Assembly: GCA_016715895.1 (NCBI GenBank)
Contig: JADJXH010000004.1
Location: 1,674,001 to 1,738,000, forward strand
From: Flavobacteriales bacterium
Lineage (GTDB): Bacteria > Bacteroidota > Bacteroidia > Flavobacteriales_F > PHOS-HE28
Length of the DNA: 64,000 nucleotides
Direction: 5' to 3'
Part shown: positions 16,717 through 25,942 of the stretch, piece after piece
How positions within the stretch are numbered: position 1 is the first letter of the stretch
Layout: each line of letters starts with the position of its first letter
The notes under the pieces: generated by a model
Seen by the model: only the letters and a program-made list of their open reading frames with translations
Databases searched by the model: none
What the model was told of the DNA's origin: nothing
Translations under genes and position numbers: made by a program

Positions 16717-18669
16717 TTATGGGCGTGGGTCCACCACGATCCTCGCACTGCCCAGCGGTCCGCCGTCAGCGCCCTCCAACACCAGCATGTACAGTCCGCC
16801 GGCGGTACCCGCGAGCGAAAGCTCCAGGCGGTCGTCATTCCCGTTCCAAGGCACGACACCCTGTCGGATGCACGTTCCATCCGGGGTCCGCAGCGTGTAA
16901 TGGATGACCGGGGAGGCGGACCGTGGCAGCTGCACGATGATGCGGTCCGTCGCGGGGTTGGGCTGCACCACCAGGTACGGTCGGTCCCCACCCACGACGG
17001 CGGCCACCGTGGAGCTCAGCGCAGCGGTGCCATCGCTGTACAGCAGCCGGAGGCGATAGTAGTTCAGCCCATGCTCCGGTGATCCGTCCAGGAACCCGTA
17101 CTCGATCCGCTCGAGGGAGTGCCCGGCCGCGGGACGCTCTCCGATGGGGATGTAGTCCACGTCATCGGTCGAGCGTTCCACGACGAAGTGGGATGAACCG
17201 GACTCGCTCTGGGTCGCCCAGGACAGGTGAACGCCGTCGGCCTGTACATCCGCCTCGGGACCGATCAGCTCCACAGGCAGCACCGTGCAGTCCAGGGACG
17301 CGCCGTTCGTCAAGGTCCAGTCCAGCGTGAAGGCCTGTCCGGTGACATCGAAGTTGTCGATGTACATGATGTAGATCTGCCCGGCGACGATGTTCAAGGG
17401 TGCCACCCAGCCATTGCCGAACTCGTTCTCCGAAGCGTCCACCGCCCCGTTGCCCATCCCCGTGAGGAACGCCGCCGCACCCGGATAGCCCGGCACGTTC
17501 GGTGGATAGGCCCAGGAACACCGGATGGGGTTTCCGACCGGTGGGCAGGTGATGGTGCTCATCGGGCCCCAGATGGCGAAGTCGTAGTCGATGTTGGCCG
17601 CAGGTTGGATGGTGAGCGCCGCAGTGCCCGAGGCCGATGGGGAGAAGTAGTACCAGGTCCCCTGCCGCTCATTGCCGTCCAGGCAGCCGTTGTTCGCCGC
17701 CGTGAGGTCCGTGGTGCACCCGGTGAAATCGGCGTTGTTGTTGATCTGCTGGTCGTTGCAGATGGTGAACGCGCCGGCGCAGTCCTCCTGCGGGGTGGTG
17801 GGCGTCGCCGGCGCACTGACGCAGATGTTGAAGATGCCGGTGCTCCCGCCATACCCCCAGACCCTGATGTAATAGGTGGTGAACGGGGTCAGTGGGGCGC
17901 AGCGGAAGTCAAGCTCCGGCATCAGCAGACCGCCGAAGAAGTCCTCATCGTCGTTGCAGCCTCCAGGCACCAGAGCCAGTGCGCCGCAGGTCCCTGTGTA
18001 CAGCTGCATCGCCGCATCGCCCAAGGTGATCGCCCCGGTCTCGATGTGCACCTCCCCGTTGGCCGCCGTGGTGAACGTGAACCAGATGTCCGTGTTCGGC
18101 GCGGTGCTGCATGTCGGCGCGGGGGCCGTGCCCGAAGCGGTGGAACCGACATTGGTGAAGTGCAGCATGGTGCAGGTCGGAAGCACCGGCAGGGCGATCG
18201 CCGACCCGCAGTTGTCGTTGGTCAACGGTGGTGGTGGCGGGATGCAGCTGATGTTCAGGGGAGCGCATCCGCCCGTGGCGCAGGGATTGAAGAGGCTCGC
18301 GTAGCGATCGACCAGGACACGCAGCTGGCCGGTGAAGTTCGCCGCCCAGGTGACCTGCGATTGCAGCCCGCAGTAGTCGTCATTGGTCGCGAGCGACCCG
18401 CCTCCCGCATTGTTGTAAAGCGTGATCTGCGTGTCGTAGGTGGCCCCACAGGTGTTGAACGTGTAGATGTTCCCTGCCGTGACATTCAGCAGCGCATACT
18501 GGCCTCCGTTCACACAAGGGACCGTCATGCTGCCCGGACAAGGAGGTGTGATCGCCCCCCCGGCGATCACGGTGTTGTTGTTCGGGCATTGGGCCGAAGC
18601 CCTGAAGGGAACGCCGGAGAGCGCCAGCGTGATCAGCAGGGAGCACGGTCGGTACCAAGGTGTCGTCAT
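16717..18669 (-). CDS. T9SS type A sorting domain protein, adhesin-like
   Basis: A 650-aa protein. Signal peptide to about residue 27 (ASAQC), then a domain QYALLNVTAGNIYTFNTC / YDTQITLYNNAGGGSLATND / VTWAANFTGQLRVLVD that also occurs at the start of the 28723 product. A PPC-like module (DIWFTFTTAANGEVHIETG) follows, then the shared block GTWYYFSPSASGTAALTI / YDFAIWGPMSTITCPP / GASLDCTVLPVEL, and a type A sorting domain (VVQPNPATDRIIVQLPRS to IVVDPRP). Its ATG overlaps the stop of the small partner at 18666 (ATGA). Surface location predicted; substrate or ligand unknown. Confidence 0.82.
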   Translation of the reverse strand: MTTPWYRPCSLLITLALSGVPFRASAQCPNNNTVIAGGAITPPCPGSMTVPCVNGGQYALLNVTAGNIYTFNTCGATYDTQITLYNNAGGGSLATNDDYCGLQSQVTWAANFTGQLRVLVDRYASLFNPCATGGCAPLNISCIPPPPPLTNDNCGSAIALPVLPTCTMLHFTNVGSTASGTAPAPTCSTAPNTDIWFTFTTAANGEVHIETGAITLGDAAMQLYTGTCGALALVPGGCNDDEDFFGGLLMPELDFRCAPLTPFTTYYIRVWGYGGSTGIFNICVSAPATPTTPQEDCAGAFTICNDQQINNNADFTGCTTDLTAANNGCLDGNERQGTWYYFSPSASGTAALTIQPAANIDYDFAIWGPMSTITCPPVGNPIRCSWAYPPNVPGYPGAAAFLTGMGNGAVDASENEFGNGWVAPLNIVAGQIYIMYIDNFDVTGQAFTLDWTLTNGASLDCTVLPVELIGPEADVQADGVHLSWATQSESGSSHFVVERSTDDVDYIPIGERPAAGHSLERIEYGFLDGSPEHGLNYYRLRLLYSDGTAALSSTVAAVVGGDRPYLVVQPNPATDRIIVQLPRSASPVIHYTLRTPDGTCIRQGVVPWNGNDDRLELSLAGTAGGLYMLVLEGADGGPLGSARIVVDPRP

Positions 18670-19163
18670 GGTGCTCCGCTTCGTTGCCCTTGGAGCTCCA
18701 ACATCCGCTGGTAATCACCGGGATGTTCATGGATGTAGGCCGCCTTGCGCACCAGCGCGTCGTCGACCGGCGCCATGTCGCCCATCGGAGAGGCCGTGGA
18801 GGTACGCATTGGCAAGGGGCCATCACCGCTGATCTGGATCAGCTGAAAACCGTGTTCGAACAGGAGTTGTGCCAGCTGGGCCGCCTGGACGACCTCTGGG
18901 CCGTGGAAGTGCAGGGTCCTTTTCGGCTGGTCATAGTGCACTTCCGTACTTGGGAGCCAGTTGACGACCGCCCCGAGCATCGGCTTCACCCCGGCCCCCG
19001 GATGCAGAGGTGCGATCACCGCTTCGGCATGCATGCCATCCTGAGCGTGAACAGGTGGGGCGCACGCCAGGATCAGGCAAAGGCTCGAACTGCGGAACAG
19101 CCGCTTGGCGGCTGCATGCACGCTACGGCCCGATCGAACGGCGCACCTCCTTGGATCCTTCAT
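18666..19163 (-). CDS. Small secreted protein paired with a T9SS adhesin (module 1)
   Basis: A 165-aa protein with an N-terminal signal peptide (RLFRSSSLCLILACAPPVHA). The mature domain includes TLHFHGPEVVQAAQLAQLLF and EHGFQLIQISGDG, compatible with a beta-alpha-beta fold, and ends with ALVRKAAYIHEHPGDYQRML. The stop overlaps the start of the 16717 gene, so the two are translationally coupled. Upstream on the minus strand, TAGCTTGG at 19194-19201 is a weak -7-like candidate. Function unknown. It is the first member of a three-fold repeated small/large gene organisation. Confidence 0.55.
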   Translation of the reverse strand: MKDPRRCAVRSGRSVHAAAKRLFRSSSLCLILACAPPVHAQDGMHAEAVIAPLHPGAGVKPMLGAVVNWLPSTEVHYDQPKRTLHFHGPEVVQAAQLAQLLFEHGFQLIQISGDGPLPMRTSTASPMGDMAPVDDALVRKAAYIHEHPGDYQRMLELQGQRSGAP

Positions 19164-19258
19164 GGCTCCCTGTCCCGAAGCGGGATCAACGCACCAAGCT
19201 ACGGTGCGATGCCCATGAAGGTCAAGCCCTTTGGGGGGCGATCATCAACAGCTGGTGT

Positions 19259-20485
19259 TCAAACCGATGCGCTCGCTCCCAAGGCCAGCACCATGCGCCC
19301 CGGGTATTGTTCCAGCGCCGTTCCGAGGCATTCCACCGCTTTGCGGAGCTTGTCCTGCTCCAGCACATAGGCCAGCCGCACCTGCCGTTTTCCCGTGGCC
19401 GGTTCGGCATAGAACCCGCTGCACGGGGCCATCATCACCGTGTGGCCGTCGTGGCTGAAGGACTCCAGCAGCCACTGGCAGAAGGCGTCCGCATCGTCGA
19501 TGGGCAGCTCGGCCACGCAGTAGAAGGCGCCCTTGGGCCTGGGGCAGAGCACACCGGGGATGGCGTTCAGTCCGTCCACGAGGATGTCGCGGCGCTGGCG
19601 GTATTCACCGATCACCTCATTGAAGTATGAAGGGGGCGTGCGGAGGGCCGCCTCGCTGGCGATCTGGCCGAAGGTGGGAGGGCTCAACCGGGCCTGGGCG
19701 AACTTCAGCACGGTGTCAAGCAGTTCGGTATTGCGGGTGATGAATGCACCGACCCGGGCGCCGCACATGCTGTAGCGCTTGCTCACGCTGTCGATCAGGA
19801 TCGCGTGCTGGTCGAGGCCCTCCAGCGACAAGGCACTGATGTGGGCCGCCCCATCGTAGCAGAACTCGCGGTAGACCTCGTCGGCGAAGAGGAAGAGGTC
19901 GTGCTTCAGCACGATCTCACGCAGGCGTTCCAGCTCGGCCTTGCTGTAGAGATAGCCGGTGGGGTTGCCGGGGTTGCAGATCAGGATGCCCTTGGTGCGC
20001 GGGGTGATGAGGGCCTCGAAGGCGCTGATGGCCGGCAGCGCGAAGCCTTCCTGGATGGTGCTGCGCACAGGCACCACCTTCACGCCGGCGGCCAGCGCGA
20101 AGCTGTTGTAGTTGGCGTAGTAGGGTTCGGGAATGATGAGCTCATCCCCTGGCTCGAAGCAGGCCATCATGCCGAAGAGCAGCGCCTCGCTGCCTCCGTT
20201 GGTGACAATGATCTGCTCGTGGGTCACCGGGATGTGATACTCGGCATAGTAGCCGGCCAGTCCTTTTCGATAGCTCTCGAAACCGGCGCTGTGGCTGTAC
20301 TCGATCACGCTGCGGTCCAGCTGACGGATGGCGTTCAAGGCCACCTCCGGGGTTCGGATGTCGGGCTGTCCGATGTTGAGGTGAAGGACGTTGACCCCGC
20401 GTTTCCGGGCGGCCTCGGCGTAGGGGACGAGCTTGCGGATGGGGGAGGCCGGCATCAGGCGGCCCTTGGTGGAGATGGCGGGCAT
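19259..20485 (-). CDS. PLP-dependent aminotransferase class I/II
   Basis: A 408-aa fold-type I aminotransferase. The ATG at 20485 (MPAISTKGRLMPASPIRKL) was preferred to the upstream in-frame start because the family begins this way. Motifs are the TNGGSEALLFGMM phosphate loop, EPYYANYNSFA, CNPGNPTG, the cofactor Asp in LFLFADEVYREF, and the PLP lysine in DSVSKRYSMCGARVG. The closest general description is an aspartate/methionine-type aminotransferase; the exact substrate cannot be read. It is a separate transcription unit, with a terminator hairpin of the DUF1573 gene just upstream. Confidence 0.9.
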   Translation of the reverse strand: MPAISTKGRLMPASPIRKLVPYAEAARKRGVNVLHLNIGQPDIRTPEVALNAIRQLDRSVIEYSHSAGFESYRKGLAGYYAEYHIPVTHEQIIVTNGGSEALLFGMMACFEPGDELIIPEPYYANYNSFALAAGVKVVPVRSTIQEGFALPAISAFEALITPRTKGILICNPGNPTGYLYSKAELERLREIVLKHDLFLFADEVYREFCYDGAAHISALSLEGLDQHAILIDSVSKRYSMCGARVGAFITRNTELLDTVLKFAQARLSPPTFGQIASEAALRTPPSYFNEVIGEYRQRRDILVDGLNAIPGVLCPRPKGAFYCVAELPIDDADAFCQWLLESFSHDGHTVMMAPCSGFYAEPATGKRQVRLAYVLEQDKLRKAVECLGTALEQYPGRMVLALGASASV

Positions 20486-20545
20486 CGGGGTCTGGCGAGT
20501 GTGGCGCGAAGTTCGGCGTTCCGTCGGCAAGGTCGACCAACGAAG

Positions 20546-20570
20546 AAGCCCCGCCGGTATGGCGGGGCTT
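20546..20570 (-). terminator. Rho-independent terminator of the DUF1573 gene
   Basis: A perfect 10-bp inverted repeat AAGCCCCGCC / GGCGGGGCTT with a 5-nt loop lies 22 nt past the stop codon of the gene at 20593. On the minus strand it is followed by a short pyrimidine run (CTTCG). It separates that gene from the downstream aminotransferase. Confidence 0.8.
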
Positions 20571-20592
20571 CCAAAGCGGATCCGAGGATGGA

Positions 20593-21057
20593 TCAGTTCG
20601 TCTTCTCCACCGGGGCCATGGGGCTCTGCTCCTTCACCGGCGAGGCGGGGGTCTCAGGACCGGCCTCCACCGTGCCCTTGATGCGCACCACCTTCTCGGG
20701 GGCGTTCGTGGCGTTGCTGCTGATGGTCACGCTCTTGTTGATCGGGCCGGGACGCTTGGTGTCGTACTTCACCGTGATGGTGGTCTTGGCGCCGGGCTTG
20801 ATCGGGGCGGTGTCGCACTTGGGCACCGTGCATCCGCAGCTGCCTTTGCAGTTGGTGATGATCAGGGGCTGATCGCCCGTGTTGGTCACGATGAACTCGC
20901 AGGTGCCGTTCGCCCCGTTGGCGATGGTGCCGTAGTCGTGCACTTCCTTGTCGAGGCTGATCTGCGGACCGGTGCCGCCCACGGGCTTGGCATTGTCCTG
21001 GGCCATGGCGCCGAGGAAGAGGGCGCTCAGACCGAACGAGAGAAGGAACTTCTTCAT
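20593..21057 (-). CDS. DUF1573 domain protein (secreted)
   Basis: A 154-aa protein with a signal peptide (MKKFLLSFGLSALFLGAMAQ), then one DUF1573 immunoglobulin-like domain. Family marks are HDYGTIANGANGTCEFIVTN near the start, TNCKGSCGCTVPKCD with its cysteines, and ITVKYDTKRPGPINKSVTI. The C-terminal tail is Pro/Glu-rich. The family is abundant in Bacteroidetes and thought to act in the periplasm or envelope; its function is unknown. It is monocistronic, with a hairpin terminator behind it and a -7 box TAGTTTTG at 21089-21096 on the minus strand. Confidence 0.88.
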   Translation of the reverse strand: MKKFLLSFGLSALFLGAMAQDNAKPVGGTGPQISLDKEVHDYGTIANGANGTCEFIVTNTGDQPLIITNCKGSCGCTVPKCDTAPIKPGAKTTITVKYDTKRPGPINKSVTISSNATNAPEKVVRIKGTVEAGPETPASPVKEQSPMAPVEKTN

Positions 21058-21256
21058 GGGATGGGTCGGGTTTCTTGCGTTACTGGATCAAAACTACGGA
21101 CCGGTCCCTGCGGGGTTCCGACATTAACAAGACCTTAACAGGACCCGGGTCCGCGTGAAGGAGAGCTGCCGATCGCGTGCCGATCCGATGCCCAGGGCTA
21201 CCTTTGCCGGCCTCGAAGCCAAGACCGGCGCGGCTTTGCTTGAAGCACATGCCCCG

Positions 21257-23890
21257 ATGAGCACCACCGAGATCCCCAAGCGATACGACCCCAGCCAGGC
21301 CGAAGGGCGCTGGTATGCCCACTGGATGGACAAGGGCTACTTCCGCAGCGTGCCCGACGGCCGCGAGCCCTACACCGTGGTGATCCCCCCGCCCAACGTC
21401 ACGGGCGTGCTGCACATGGGGCACATGCTCAACAACACCATCCAGGACGTGCTGGTGCGCCGCGCCCGCATGCTGGGAAAGAACGCCTGCTGGGTGCCGG
21501 GAACGGATCACGCGAGCATCGCCACCGAAGCGAAGGTGGTGCGGTTGCTCGGCGAGCAGGGCATCAAGAAGAGCGCGATCGGCCGGGAGGAGTTCCTCAA
21601 GCACGCCTTCGCGTGGAAGGAGAAGTACGGCGGGGTGATCCTGGAGCAGTTGAAGAAGCTCGGCGCCAGCTGCGACTGGGACCGCACACGCTTCACCATG
21701 GAAGCCGACCTGAGCGATGCCGTCATCGACGTGTTCATCGACCTGCACAGGAAGGGCCTGGTGTACCGCGGCCTGCGCATGGTGAACTGGGACCCGCAGG
21801 CCCTCACCGCCGTGAGCGACGAGGAGGTGATCTACAAGGAGGTCAACTCGAAGCTGTACCACCTGCGGTACAAGGTGGAAGGCACGGCCGACGAATGGGT
21901 GACCATCGCCACCACGCGCCCTGAGACCATCCTGGGCGACACCGCCGTGGCCGTGCACCCCGAGGACGAGCGCTACGCGCACCTGAAGGGCAAGCGCGTG
22001 CTCGTGCCGCTGATCGACCGCAGCATCCCGGTGATCTTTGATGAGTACGTGGAGCGCGAGTTCGGCACCGGTGCGCTGAAGGTGACGCCCGCGCACGACG
22101 TGAACGACCACGAGCTGGGCAAGAAGCACGGGTTGGAGACCATCGACATCCTGGAGCCCAACGGCACGCTCAGCGCCGCTGCCCAACTGTACGTGGGCGA
22201 GGACCGCTTCGTGGTGCGCAGGAAGATCGCGAAAGAGCTGGAGGCGCAGGGCCATCTGGTGAGGACCGAGGACATCCAGAACAAGGTGGGCACCAGCGAG
22301 CGCACCGATGCCGTGATCGAGCCGCGCCTATCACTGCAGTGGTTCGTGAAGATGGGCGAGCTCGCCAAGCCCGCATTGGAGGTGGTGAAGGACGGCCGCG
22401 TGAAGCTGCACCCGCAGAAGTTCGCGAACACCTACACCTACTGGATGGAGAACGTGCGCGACTGGTGCATCAGCCGCCAGCTGTGGTGGGGCCAGCGCAT
22501 CCCGGCGTGGTACAACGAGGCCGGTGACGCGGCGGTGTGCCGCACCGAGCAGGAGGCCATCGCCCAGTTCAAGGCCGCCGGCCAGAGCACCAAGGGCATC
22601 AGGCAGGACGAGGATGTCGTTGACACCTGGTTCAGCAGCTGGCTGTGGCCCATCAGCGTGTTCGACGGCTTCAAGGACCCGGACAACGCCGACATCAAGT
22701 ACTACTACCCCACGAACGACCTGGTGACCGCGCCGGAGATCCTCTTCTTCTGGGTGGCGCGCATGATCATGGCGGGCATGGAGTACCGCGGCGAGGTGCC
22801 CTTCAAGAACGTGTACCTCACCGGCATCGTGCGCGACAAGCTGGGCCGGAAGATGAGCAAGAGCCTGGGCAACAGCCCCGACCCGCTCGACCTCATCGCG
22901 AAGTACGGCGCCGACGGCGTGCGCACCGGCATGCTTTTCAGCAGCCCGGCCGGCAACGACCTGCCCTTCGACGAGAGCCTCTGCGAGCAGGGCCGCAACT
23001 TCAGCAACAAGATCTGGAACGCGTTCAGGCTGGTGAAGGGCTGGACCGTGGCCCAACAGGAGCAGCCTGCCGCGAACGCAGCCGCCGTGGCCTGGATGCG
23101 CAGCCGCGTGGAACGCAGCACCGCCGAACTCGATGGGCTCTACGACCAGTTCCGCATCAGCGAGGCGCTGATGACCACCTACAAGCTGATCTGGGACGAC
23201 CTGTGCAGCTGGTACCTGGAGAGCATCAAGCCCGCCTTCGTGGACGGTGTGGCCCAGCCCATCGACGCGGCGACCTACGAGGCCACCATCGGCCTGTTCG
23301 AGGACGTGCTGAAGCTGCTGCACCCCTACATGCCCTTCCTCACCGAGGAGCTCTGGCACCACCTGCGTGAGCGGAAGGAAGGCGAGGACATCATCGTTGC
23401 GGCATGGCCGAAGGGCGGTGAAGGCGATGCCAGGCTGGAAGCCGAGGTGCAGCATGCCTTCGACCTGGTGAGCGCCGTGCGCAACACCCGGAACGAGCGC
23501 GGTATGAGCCCCAAGGAGAGCCTCGACGCGCAGGTGCAGGGCTCAGCCCCGATGCGGGCTTCCGTGGCCGCCTTGGTGAACAAGCTGGCCAACGTGGGCG
23601 CGATCAACGCAGTGGAGAAGGCCAGCGAGGGCAGCGTCACCTTCCTGGTGGGCACCACCACGTACGCCATCGACCTGGGCAGCAACGTGGACGCCGCCGC
23701 CGAGGCGAGAAAGGCCGAGGAGGAGCTCAGCTACCTCCGCGGCTTCCTGGCCAGCGTGGACAAGAAGCTCGGCAACGAACGCTTCGTGAGCGGCGCACCG
23801 CCGCAGGTGCTGGAGAACGAGCGCAAAAAGAAGGCCGACGCCGAGGCCAAGATCAAGGCGCTGGAGGAGCGGCTGGCGGTGCTGAAGTGA
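21257..23890 (+). CDS. valS: Valine--tRNA ligase
   Basis: An 877-aa class Ia synthetase that charges tRNA-Val. The ATG at 21257 was chosen because MSTTEIPKRYDPSQAEGRWY is the usual N-terminus; the longer ORF start lacks homology-like sequence. The HIGH motif is HMGH (53-56), preceded by PPPNVTG. The KMSKS loop is at 532-536. The editing domain (TTRPETILGDTAVAVHP) and the C-terminal coiled-coil arm (EERLAVLK at the end) are present, so the enzyme looks intact. A -7 box TACCTTTG at 21199-21206 gives a leader of about 45 nt. Confidence 0.97.
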   Translation: MSTTEIPKRYDPSQAEGRWYAHWMDKGYFRSVPDGREPYTVVIPPPNVTGVLHMGHMLNNTIQDVLVRRARMLGKNACWVPGTDHASIATEAKVVRLLGEQGIKKSAIGREEFLKHAFAWKEKYGGVILEQLKKLGASCDWDRTRFTMEADLSDAVIDVFIDLHRKGLVYRGLRMVNWDPQALTAVSDEEVIYKEVNSKLYHLRYKVEGTADEWVTIATTRPETILGDTAVAVHPEDERYAHLKGKRVLVPLIDRSIPVIFDEYVEREFGTGALKVTPAHDVNDHELGKKHGLETIDILEPNGTLSAAAQLYVGEDRFVVRRKIAKELEAQGHLVRTEDIQNKVGTSERTDAVIEPRLSLQWFVKMGELAKPALEVVKDGRVKLHPQKFANTYTYWMENVRDWCISRQLWWGQRIPAWYNEAGDAAVCRTEQEAIAQFKAAGQSTKGIRQDEDVVDTWFSSWLWPISVFDGFKDPDNADIKYYYPTNDLVTAPEILFFWVARMIMAGMEYRGEVPFKNVYLTGIVRDKLGRKMSKSLGNSPDPLDLIAKYGADGVRTGMLFSSPAGNDLPFDESLCEQGRNFSNKIWNAFRLVKGWTVAQQEQPAANAAAVAWMRSRVERSTAELDGLYDQFRISEALMTTYKLIWDDLCSWYLESIKPAFVDGVAQPIDAATYEATIGLFEDVLKLLHPYMPFLTEELWHHLRERKEGEDIIVAAWPKGGEGDARLEAEVQHAFDLVSAVRNTRNERGMSPKESLDAQVQGSAPMRASVAALVNKLANVGAINAVEKASEGSVTFLVGTTTYAIDLGSNVDAAAEARKAEEELSYLRGFLASVDKKLGNERFVSGAPPQVLENERKKKADAEAKIKALEERLAVLK

Positions 23891-23940
23891 TCGAGCGCTG
23901 AGGCATATGGGGGCGTCGATCGTCGCGCTACCTTCGCTTC

Positions 23941-24873
23941 ATCGAACGCGACCTGAAATACGCCGCCATCGACATCGGTTCGAACGCCGTGAGGCTGCTC
24001 ATCGGCGACGTGATCGAGCGGGAGGACCATCCCGTGGTGCGCAAGACCTCCCTGGTGCGCGTGCCGATCCGTCTGGGTGAGGACGTGTTCGCCAGCGGCG
24101 CCATCGGAGCCGCCAAGCGCGACTACCTGATCAAGAGCCTGAAGGCCTTTCGGCTGCTGATCGACGTGTACGGTGTGCCGCGCTATCGGTGCTGTGCGAC
24201 CAGTGCGATGCGCGAGGCCTCCAACAGCGCGGAGACCATCGCCCGCGTGGAGATGGAGACCGGTGTGGACATCGAGGTGATCGGCGGGCGCGAGGAGGGC
24301 GACCTGATCTGCAGCACGTTCTGGACGCAGGACCTGCTGAAGGACCGCAGCTACCTGTTCATCGATGTCGGGGGAGGGAGCACCGAACTGACCTGGCTGG
24401 AGAAAGGACGCCGCGTGAAGACCGCGAGCTTCAAGGTGGGCACCGTGCGCATGCTGGCCGGCAAGGTGAAGGCACACGTCTGGCCGGACATCGCCGAGTT
24501 CCTGGGGGAACTGCGCGCGCAGCATGGTCAGTTGATGGCCGTGGGCACCGGCGGGAACATCAATCGCATCTTCAAGGAGAACGGCAACCGCTACGGTGAG
24601 CCGCTGCAGCGGGCGGACATCCAGCGTCATCGCGACCGGATCGCCGGGTACAGCCTGGAGGACCGGGTGAAGCTGCTGCGCTTGCGCGCCGACCGGGCGG
24701 ACGTCATCATCCCTGCGGCCGACATCTTCCTGCGGGTGCTGGACGCGGCGGAGATCACGGAGATCTTCGTGCCCAAGGTGGGCCTTGCGGACGGGATCGT
24801 CTACGACCTGTACATGAAGCAGTACGGACATAAGCGGTATGCGCCTGCGGATCCCGTCGGAGTTCCGGCCTGA
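23941..24873 (+). CDS. Ppx/GppA family phosphatase (exopolyphosphatase-like), non-ATG start
   Basis: An actin-like ASKHA phosphatase of about 310 aa. The conserved phosphate-1 motif KYAAIDIGSNAVRLLIGD lies upstream of the first GTG (23989), so translation must begin earlier. No in-frame ATG, GTG or TTG exists between that GTG and the stop at 23899. The -7 box TACCTTCG (23929-23936) followed by 4 nt points to ATC at 23941, the same geometry as seven ATG starts in this window; CTG at 23953 is the alternative. Other motifs are VIGGREEGDLI and the DVGGGSTELTW phosphate-2 loop. It probably degrades polyphosphate or (p)ppGpp. The 3' end overlaps the next gene by 35 bp. Confidence 0.82.
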   Translation: MERDLKYAAIDIGSNAVRLLIGDVIEREDHPVVRKTSLVRVPIRLGEDVFASGAIGAAKRDYLIKSLKAFRLLIDVYGVPRYRCCATSAMREASNSAETIARVEMETGVDIEVIGGREEGDLICSTFWTQDLLKDRSYLFIDVGGGSTELTWLEKGRRVKTASFKVGTVRMLAGKVKAHVWPDIAEFLGELRAQHGQLMAVGTGGNINRIFKENGNRYGEPLQRADIQRHRDRIAGYSLEDRVKLLRLRADRADVIIPAADIFLRVLDAAEITEIFVPKVGLADGIVYDLYMKQYGHKRYAPADPVGVPA

Positions 24874-25942
24874 GCGGCTGTTGGTGGTGGCGGCCCTGGC
24901 CGGCTGCGGCACCGGCCGAGCGGCGTCCCCTCCCTGGGCCATCGGACTGCGCGGGCATGTCGGCTTCCTCTGGCCGCACCGGCCCAGCAGCTGGATCCTC
25001 GTGGAGGACCATTGTGTCGCGCCGGAGCTCTTTCTGGAGCGCCGACTTCCAGGCGACAGGCCCTGGCAGCGCCACTATCGCGCACCGTCCTTCGGCGTCG
25101 GTGTGCTGTACACGGGCCTGGCCAATCCGGACCGCATCGGGGCCGCAGTGCGGCTGCTTCCGTACCTGCACCTGCCGTTCACCCGCGGTGCGCGAGGCGA
25201 CCTCGGCATGCGGCTGGGTTGGGGCGTGGGCCTGGTGACCCGGCCTTACGACCGGCGGGAGAACACCAAGCAGATCGCCATCGGTTCGCGGATCAACACC
25301 GCCATCCAGCTCATGCTCGCGTATCGGCACCGCTTCGGCCGCACCGAGCTGTCCGCCGGATTCGGCATCGACCACTGGAGCAACGGGTCGTTCGCCCTGC
25401 CCAACCTGGGGCTCAACCTGCTGAGCGCGAGCCTGGGCGTGGCGCAGGCCTTGGGACCGGTCGCACCGTACGTGCACACCCCGGACACCGTGCCGTTGGA
25501 CCGGCCGCGACGGGAGCACAGCGTGGTGGGCGCGCTGTTCTGGAGCGAAACAGGCCGGCCGGAAAGCGGCCGGTACAGCGTGTACAGCCTGATCGGGCAG
25601 GTGCAATGGCGGCTCACGCGCAAGTCCGCCCTGGCCGTCGGGGTGGATGCGTTCAACAAGGGCGCGTTGCGCACCGACCATCCCGAGCTGGAGGCCAAGG
25701 GACGTGCAGCGCTCACCCAGGCCGGCGTGCACGCAGGCTACGCGCTGCTCTTCGGGCGCGGCGAGCTGTTCCTGCAGATGGGCGTGTACGTGTACACGCC
25801 GGTGCCCGAGCAGGCCGCCGTGTTCCACCGGCTGGGTTGCCGGTACCGGATCGCCCGGCATCTTCTGGCGCACATGGCGCTCAAGAGCCACTATGCCGTG
25901 GCGGATCACTGGGAGTTCGGATTCGGATACCGATGGTCATGA
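24839..25942 (+). CDS. Acyloxyacyl hydrolase / PagL-like lipid A deacylase
   Basis: A 367-aa outer-membrane-type protein. The catalytic signature of lipid A 3-O-deacylases is present as DHWSNGSFALPNLGLN, with His179, Ser181 and Asn182 in the family's H-x-S-N order. Around it are alternating hydrophobic beta-strands (GLRGHVGFLWP, ELSAGFGI, YRWS at the very C-terminus), as expected for a beta-barrel. The Bacteroidetes members are longer than PagL itself, so the length is normal. It overlaps the Ppx/GppA gene upstream by 35 bp and the head-GIN gene downstream by ATGA, forming a three-gene operon. It likely trims lipid A acyl chains at the cell surface. Confidence 0.75.
   Translation: MRLRIPSEFRPERLLVVAALAGCGTGRAASPPWAIGLRGHVGFLWPHRPSSWILVEDHCVAPELFLERRLPGDRPWQRHYRAPSFGVGVLYTGLANPDRIGAAVRLLPYLHLPFTRGARGDLGMRLGWGVGLVTRPYDRRENTKQIAIGSRINTAIQLMLAYRHRFGRTELSAGFGIDHWSNGSFALPNLGLNLLSASLGVAQALGPVAPYVHTPDTVPLDRPRREHSVVGALFWSETGRPESGRYSVYSLIGQVQWRLTRKSALAVGVDAFNKGALRTDHPELEAKGRAALTQAGVHAGYALLFGRGELFLQMGVYVYTPVPEQAAVFHRLGCRYRIARHLLAHMALKSHYAVADHWEFGFGYRWS

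Noticed and set aside
21080..22255. Long minus-strand frames opposite valS (also 22331-23455)
   Set aside because: Opposite a complete, motif-rich valyl-tRNA synthetase; no recognisable domains and no promoter.
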